From Oscillibacter sp. (lineage in GTDB: Bacteria > Bacillota > Clostridia > Oscillospirales > Oscillospiraceae): 8,832 bases of DNA. How positions within the stretch are numbered: the stretch's first letter is position 1; each line of letters begins with the position of its first letter. The notes under the pieces were generated by a model. The model was not told the DNA's origin and searched no databases. It saw only the letters and a program-made list of their open reading frames with translations. Below are positions 6,382 through 8,832 of this stretch, piece after piece. The translations under genes and the position numbers were made by a program. The stretch spans positions 1-8,832 of the forward strand of contig VSMY01000102.1 of the NCBI GenBank assembly GCA_009773995.1, written 5' to 3'.

Positions 6382-6420
6382 TGCCGCGCTCCGGCGCTTT
6401 CCTTATCCGGAGCGACGGCA
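6382..6420 (+). repeat. Second hairpin, ahead of the thioesterase ribosome site
   Basis: TGCCG plus CGCTCCGG (6382-6394) pairs with CCGGAGCG and CGGCA (6407-6420), giving 13 bp with one bulged A (6415) and a 12-nt loop. It ends 8 nt before the AGGAGG of the thioesterase gene, so it could influence translation. Read on the minus strand it is followed by AGGTTTTTGG, so it might alternatively stop antisense transcription coming from the permease gene. Confidence 0.5.
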
Positions 6421-6440
6421 GCTTACTCAGGAGGTTTATG

Positions 6441-6836
6441 ATGATTTTGATTGGAACGAAATGCCGGCTGGAGCAGACCGTCACCCGGGAACTCACCGCC
6501 GAGGCCATCGGCTCCGGGGCCCTGCCGGTGTTCGGCACGCCCTTCATGGCCGCTATGATGGAAAACGCCGCCCTGACGGCCCTCCAGTCCTTCCTGGAGG
6601 AGGGCCGGGGCAGCGTGGGCACGCGCCTGGATATCAGCCACGACGCTCCCACACCCGTGGGGATGCGGGTTTTCGCCGAGGCGGAAATTACGGGCGTATC
6701 CGAGAACGGGAAAATGGTGGACTTTCAGGTTTCCGCTTGGGACGAGAAAGGCCCCATCGGGAAGGGGACCCACACGCGGGCCATCATTGGAAACGAGAAG
6801 TTCCTGGCGAAGTGCAATGCCAAGCTGGACGGATAA
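6441..6836 (+). CDS. FlK-like hot-dog-fold acyl-CoA thioesterase
   Basis: Small single-domain hot-dog protein of the fluoroacetyl-CoA thioesterase-like group; such proteins hydrolyse short acyl-CoA thioesters. The product is 131 aa, close to the ~140 aa of FlK. The blocks AIGSGALPVFGTPFMAAMME and GTRLDISHDAPTPVGM are characteristic. Thr33, Glu41 and His67 show the same spacing (8 and 26 residues) as the catalytic Thr42, Glu50 and His76 of Streptomyces cattleya FlK. The C-terminal half has the DEKGPIGKGTHTRAII strand pair. Two adjacent ATGs are possible (6438 and 6441); the second gives a 6-nt spacer to AGGAGG (6429-6434), the first only 3, so 6441 is preferred. It lies 148 nt downstream of dapB with two hairpins between, so it may or may not share the dap transcript. 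The natural substrate is unknown, and fluoroacetate itself is unlikely in this setting. Confidence 0.85.
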   Translation: MILIGTKCRLEQTVTRELTAEAIGSGALPVFGTPFMAAMMENAALTALQSFLEEGRGSVGTRLDISHDAPTPVGMRVFAEAEITGVSENGKMVDFQVSAWDEKGPIGKGTHTRAIIGNEKFLAKCNAKLDG

Positions 6837-6890
6837 AGCCCTATAAGGAAGAGGCCCGGAGGGAGCGCTCTTTGTTTCTCCTGGGGAAGC

Positions 6891-8246
6891 TCAGTCTTCC
6901 GACACGACCTTCTTGATGTCCATGTCCTTGGGCAGAACCAGGCTCAGGATGATGGAAACCACGAAGACCACGGCCACCACGTTGGAGGAGAATACGGACT
7001 GGATGGTCTCCGGGAAGATGTGCCAGATGTCCGCCTCGCTGGTGGCGGTGAAGCCGATGCCGATGGCCAGGGACAGCGACGCGATGGTCACGTTCCGCTG
7101 GGAGAAACCGCAGTTTGCGATCATCTGCATACCGGAGATGACAATGGAGCCGAACATCATGATGGTGCATCCGCCCAGCACGGACTCCGGCAGGGAGGCG
7201 AAGAAGTTGCCCACCGGGGGCAGGAGGCCCGCCAGCAGCATGCACGCCGCGCCGGTCATGATGGTGAAGCGGTTCACCACCTTGGTCATGGCCACCAGGC
7301 CCACGTTCTGAGAGAAGGAGGTCACCGGCGGGCAGCCGAACACGGCGGCGATGGTGGAGGCGTAGCCGTCGCAGGCCAGGGAGCCGGAGATTTCCTCGCT
7401 GGTGATCTCCCGGCCCAGGCCGCCGGAGACCAGGGCGGAGGTGTCCCCGATGGTCTCCGCCGCGGAGACCAGGAAGATGATGCACGCGGAGGCCACGGCG
7501 CCGGGATGGAACTCCGGCATGTAGGGCAGGAAATGGGGCAGGGCCACCAGGCCGCCGGACGTCAGCGCCCCCAGGTCCACCTTGCCCATGAAGATGGCGA
7601 CTATGTAGCCCACAACCAGGCCCGCCAGGACGCTGAGCTGTTTAAGGTAGCCCTTGGCCAGGGTGTTCCAGAGGAGGCACGCCGCCAGGGTGACGACGCC
7701 CAGCAGCAGGTTCTGGGCGGAGCCGAAGTCCTCGGCGTAGCCGCCGCCGAAGGACCGGGTGCCCACGGTGAACAGGGAGAAGCCGATGGCCGTCACCACG
7801 GAGGCCGCCACAATGGGGGTGATGATCTTCCGCCAATACTTGGCCAACAGGCCCAGAGTCCCCTCCATCAGGCCGCCCACGATGACCGCGCCCACCAGGG
7901 AGGGGTAGCCGTAATTGGCGGCGATGGAGCTGAGCACCGCCACGAAGGTGAAGCTGACGCCCATGACCACCGGCAGCCGGGACCCTACCTTCCAAATGGG
8001 GTAGAGCTGGATCAGCGTGGCGATGCCCGCCACGAACATGGCGTTTTGCAGCAGGATGGCCACTTCGGCCTGGCTGAGGGCCGGCTGGGCCGAGGCGGCG
8101 ATGAGGGTAATGGGGGCCAGGTTGGACACAAACATCGCCAGGATGTGCTGGAGCCCGAAGGGGATGGCCTTCCCCAGGGGGACCCTCCCGTCCAATTGGT
8201 AAATGTTGTTGATGCTGCATTCCGGGGCCTGTTTTGTCTGGTTCAT
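6891..8246 (-). CDS. NCS2-family nucleobase permease (xanthine/urate type)
   Basis: Inner-membrane proton-coupled nucleobase symporter of the NCS2/NAT family, 451 aa with a 14-segment hydrophobic pattern. Seen: the TM1 histidine in GLQHILAMF (His34), the substrate-binding glutamate in SAAETIGDTSA (Glu264), the aspartate in ACDGYAST (Asp293), and the NAT signature SQNVGLVAMTKVVNR (312-326). The Gln-Asn pair in the signature (313-314), rather than Glu-Asn, is typical of purine (xanthine, uric acid) rather than uracil carriers. That is family knowledge, and substrate is not proven. The ATG at 8246 follows an A/G-rich GAGAAAGGAA by about 9 nt. The gene is monocistronic to the left: it converges on the thioesterase gene with only 54 nt between stops and no convincing terminator there. 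It is driven by the palindrome-rich promoter at 8306-8335. pbuX or uacT would be fitting names, but I cannot choose. Confidence 0.92.
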   Translation of the reverse strand: MNQTKQAPECSINNIYQLDGRVPLGKAIPFGLQHILAMFVSNLAPITLIAASAQPALSQAEVAILLQNAMFVAGIATLIQLYPIWKVGSRLPVVMGVSFTFVAVLSSIAANYGYPSLVGAVIVGGLMEGTLGLLAKYWRKIITPIVAASVVTAIGFSLFTVGTRSFGGGYAEDFGSAQNLLLGVVTLAACLLWNTLAKGYLKQLSVLAGLVVGYIVAIFMGKVDLGALTSGGLVALPHFLPYMPEFHPGAVASACIIFLVSAAETIGDTSALVSGGLGREITSEEISGSLACDGYASTIAAVFGCPPVTSFSQNVGLVAMTKVVNRFTIMTGAACMLLAGLLPPVGNFFASLPESVLGGCTIMMFGSIVISGMQMIANCGFSQRNVTIASLSLAIGIGFTATSEADIWHIFPETIQSVFSSNVVAVVFVVSIILSLVLPKDMDIKKVVSED

Positions 8247-8305
8247 AGCGGTCGTTTCCTTTCTCCGTATCCATTCCCGGCCATACCGCCGGGTTCTTGG
8301 CCTCT

Positions 8306-8335
8306 ATTATATGCACAAAGGTCGACCTTTGTCAA
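8306..8335 (-). promoter_or_regulatory. Consensus promoter of the NCS2 permease gene
   Basis: On the minus strand there is a perfect TTGACA (8330-8335), an 18-nt spacer and a perfect TATAAT (8306-8311). Transcription would begin near 8299 and leave a leader of about 53 nt with one 6-bp stem-loop (8276-8281 with 8288-8293). No purine riboswitch core is visible in this short leader. A promoter this strong is normally held in check, which fits the overlapping palindrome. Confidence 0.85.
8315..8332. promoter_or_regulatory. Perfect 18-bp palindromic operator candidate
   Basis: ACAAAGGTCGACCTTTGT is an exact palindrome. It lies over half of the -35 box and almost all of the spacer of the permease promoter, the position where a dimeric repressor would block RNA polymerase. 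I do not recognise it as a known box; it is not the Firmicute PurR box. Confidence 0.65.
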
Positions 8336-8375
8336 ACAAAATTTTTGTATTTCTCACAAAAATTTTGGTGAGAAA
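8336..8375. promoter_or_regulatory. Two AT-rich palindromes upstream of the permease promoter
   Basis: ACAAAATTTTTGT (8336-8348) is palindromic around a central T. The second, 8350-8375, pairs TTTCTCAC with GTGAGAAA plus an inner AAAA/TTTT, with one mismatch. Both contain ACAAAA-type half sites, and their ACAAAA starts are 20 bp apart (8336 and 8356), about two helical turns. The arms resemble the ACAAA/TTTGT ends of the operator candidate next to them. Confidence 0.5.
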
Positions 8376-8403
8376 CAGAGGGCCCGCCTTCCGGCGGGCC
8401 CTT
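8369..8403 (-). terminator. Probable intrinsic terminator of gpsA
   Basis: GGGCCCGCC (8380-8388) pairs with GGCGGGCCC (8393-8401) around a 4-nt loop, extended by an A-T pair. On the minus strand it is followed by TCTGTTTCTC, a T-rich but interrupted tail. It lies 21 nt after the gpsA stop codon and insulates the permease promoter from readthrough. Confidence 0.65.
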
Positions 8404-8424
8404 CGGCTCCGTTTATCCGCTTTT

Positions 8425-8832
8425 TCACAGCCACGCGGCGTCCAGAAGCTCATCCTTTCCCGGACGGCCCATGAGCTCCGGAACCACGTCCCGGGCCTCT
8501 TTCCCCTGATACAGCACCTCATAGGCGCACCGGCAGATGGGCATCTCCACGCCCTCCCGGTCCGCCAGCTGGCGGACGCTTTCGGCGGCATAATAGCCCT
8601 CTACCACGGCGCCCACCTCTTCCATGGCCTCTTGGACGGATTTCCCCCGGCCGATGAGGATGCCCGCCCGGTTGTTCCGGGAGTGCATGGAGGTGCAGGT
8701 GACGATCAGGTCCCCCATGCCCGCAAGGCCCCCGAAGGTCTTCCGCTCGCCCCCCAGGTGCTCTCCCAGGATGGGAATCCATGGCCCGCGTCATCAGAAG
8801 GGCCTTGGTGTTTTCCTTGAAACCCAGGCCCG
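8425..8832 (-). pseudogene. gpsA: Glycerol-3-phosphate dehydrogenase [NAD(P)+], C-terminal part with a frameshift
   Basis: GpsA reduces dihydroxyacetone phosphate to sn-glycerol 3-phosphate for phospholipid synthesis. Only the C-terminal part lies in the window; the gene enters from the right edge. From 8832 the frame reads GLGFKENTKALLMTRAM, the conserved substrate-binding block with its NTKA(A/L) motif. It then goes wrong: the rest of the family sequence (IPILGEHLGGERKTFGGLAGMGDLIVTCTS and onward to AAWL) continues in another frame from about 8778. The break is at 8778-8783. Compared with my recollection of the family, about two residues are also missing, so a 5-nt loss fits better than one extra base. 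C-terminal residues such as GDLIVTCTSMHSRNNRAG are intact. Because gpsA is usually needed for lipid synthesis, a sequencing or assembly error is as likely as a true broken gene. An ORF starting at the internal ATG 8718 would be a fragment. Confidence 0.8.

Noticed and set aside
6837..6890. Terminator between the convergent thioesterase and permease genes
   Set aside because: Only the short AGCGCT palindrome and a TTTGTTTCT stretch are present; no stem of useful length precedes a T tract on either strand.
8247..8300. Purine riboswitch in the permease leader
   Set aside because: The leader is only about 53 nt and lacks the conserved junction sequences; just one 6-bp stem-loop is present.
7020..8474. 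Plus-strand 484-codon open frame opposite the NCS2 permease
   Set aside because: Composition is Gly/His/Gln/Asp-rich without recognisable domains, and it runs across the permease promoter and gpsA terminator. It is a shadow frame.
1..8832. A novel defence, mobile or biosynthetic system
   Set aside because: Every substantial reading frame belongs to ordinary metabolism or transport; no recombinase, toxin-antitoxin pair, nuclease, reverse transcriptase or repeat array is visible.

Overview
This is a high-GC, gene-dense chromosomal window, most likely from a Gram-positive anaerobe of class Clostridia (an Oscillospiraceae-like gut bacterium). The evidence is the strong AGGAGG-type ribosome sites, an L-box lysine riboswitch in front of dapA, a two-component Ktr/Trk potassium system with a small single-RCK subunit, an FlK-like hot-dog thioesterase and strong GC-rich codon bias. 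The taxonomic call is inference from these traits, not from a search. All genes are of ordinary metabolic or transport types, and I see no CRISPR array, phage, transposase, rRNA or tRNA.

Layout. (1) 2-667 (+): 3' part of a PLP-dependent threonine aldolase, closed by a textbook terminator at 680-712. (2) 728-4257 (-), read right to left: an M20D amidohydrolase, then the trkH and trkA potassium uptake genes behind their own promoter and a structured leader of about 160 nt, then a 60-residue unknown protein. (3) 4375-6836 (+): promoter, lysine riboswitch, terminator, dapA and dapB (overlapping by 4 nt), a hairpin-rich gap, and an FlK-like thioesterase. (4) 6891-8832 (-): the 3' end of gpsA, which carries a visible frameshift, its terminator, a palindrome-rich control region, and an NCS2 xanthine/urate-type permease.

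How it works together. The best-supported regulatory unit is lysine control of diaminopimelate/lysine synthesis. A good sigma-A promoter at 4375-4403 starts a transcript that folds into the riboswitch and can end at 4607-4640 before dapAB. DapA lacks several residues of the E. coli lysine-feedback site, so control may rest mainly on the RNA. The second notable control region is upstream of the NCS2 permease: consensus -35 and -10 boxes with an 18-bp perfect palindrome over the -35 and spacer, plus two AT-rich palindromes just upstream. This looks like an operator for an unidentified repressor. The least explained items are the 20-bp hairpin after dapB, the trkH leader, the small ORF at 728-910 and the gpsA frameshift.
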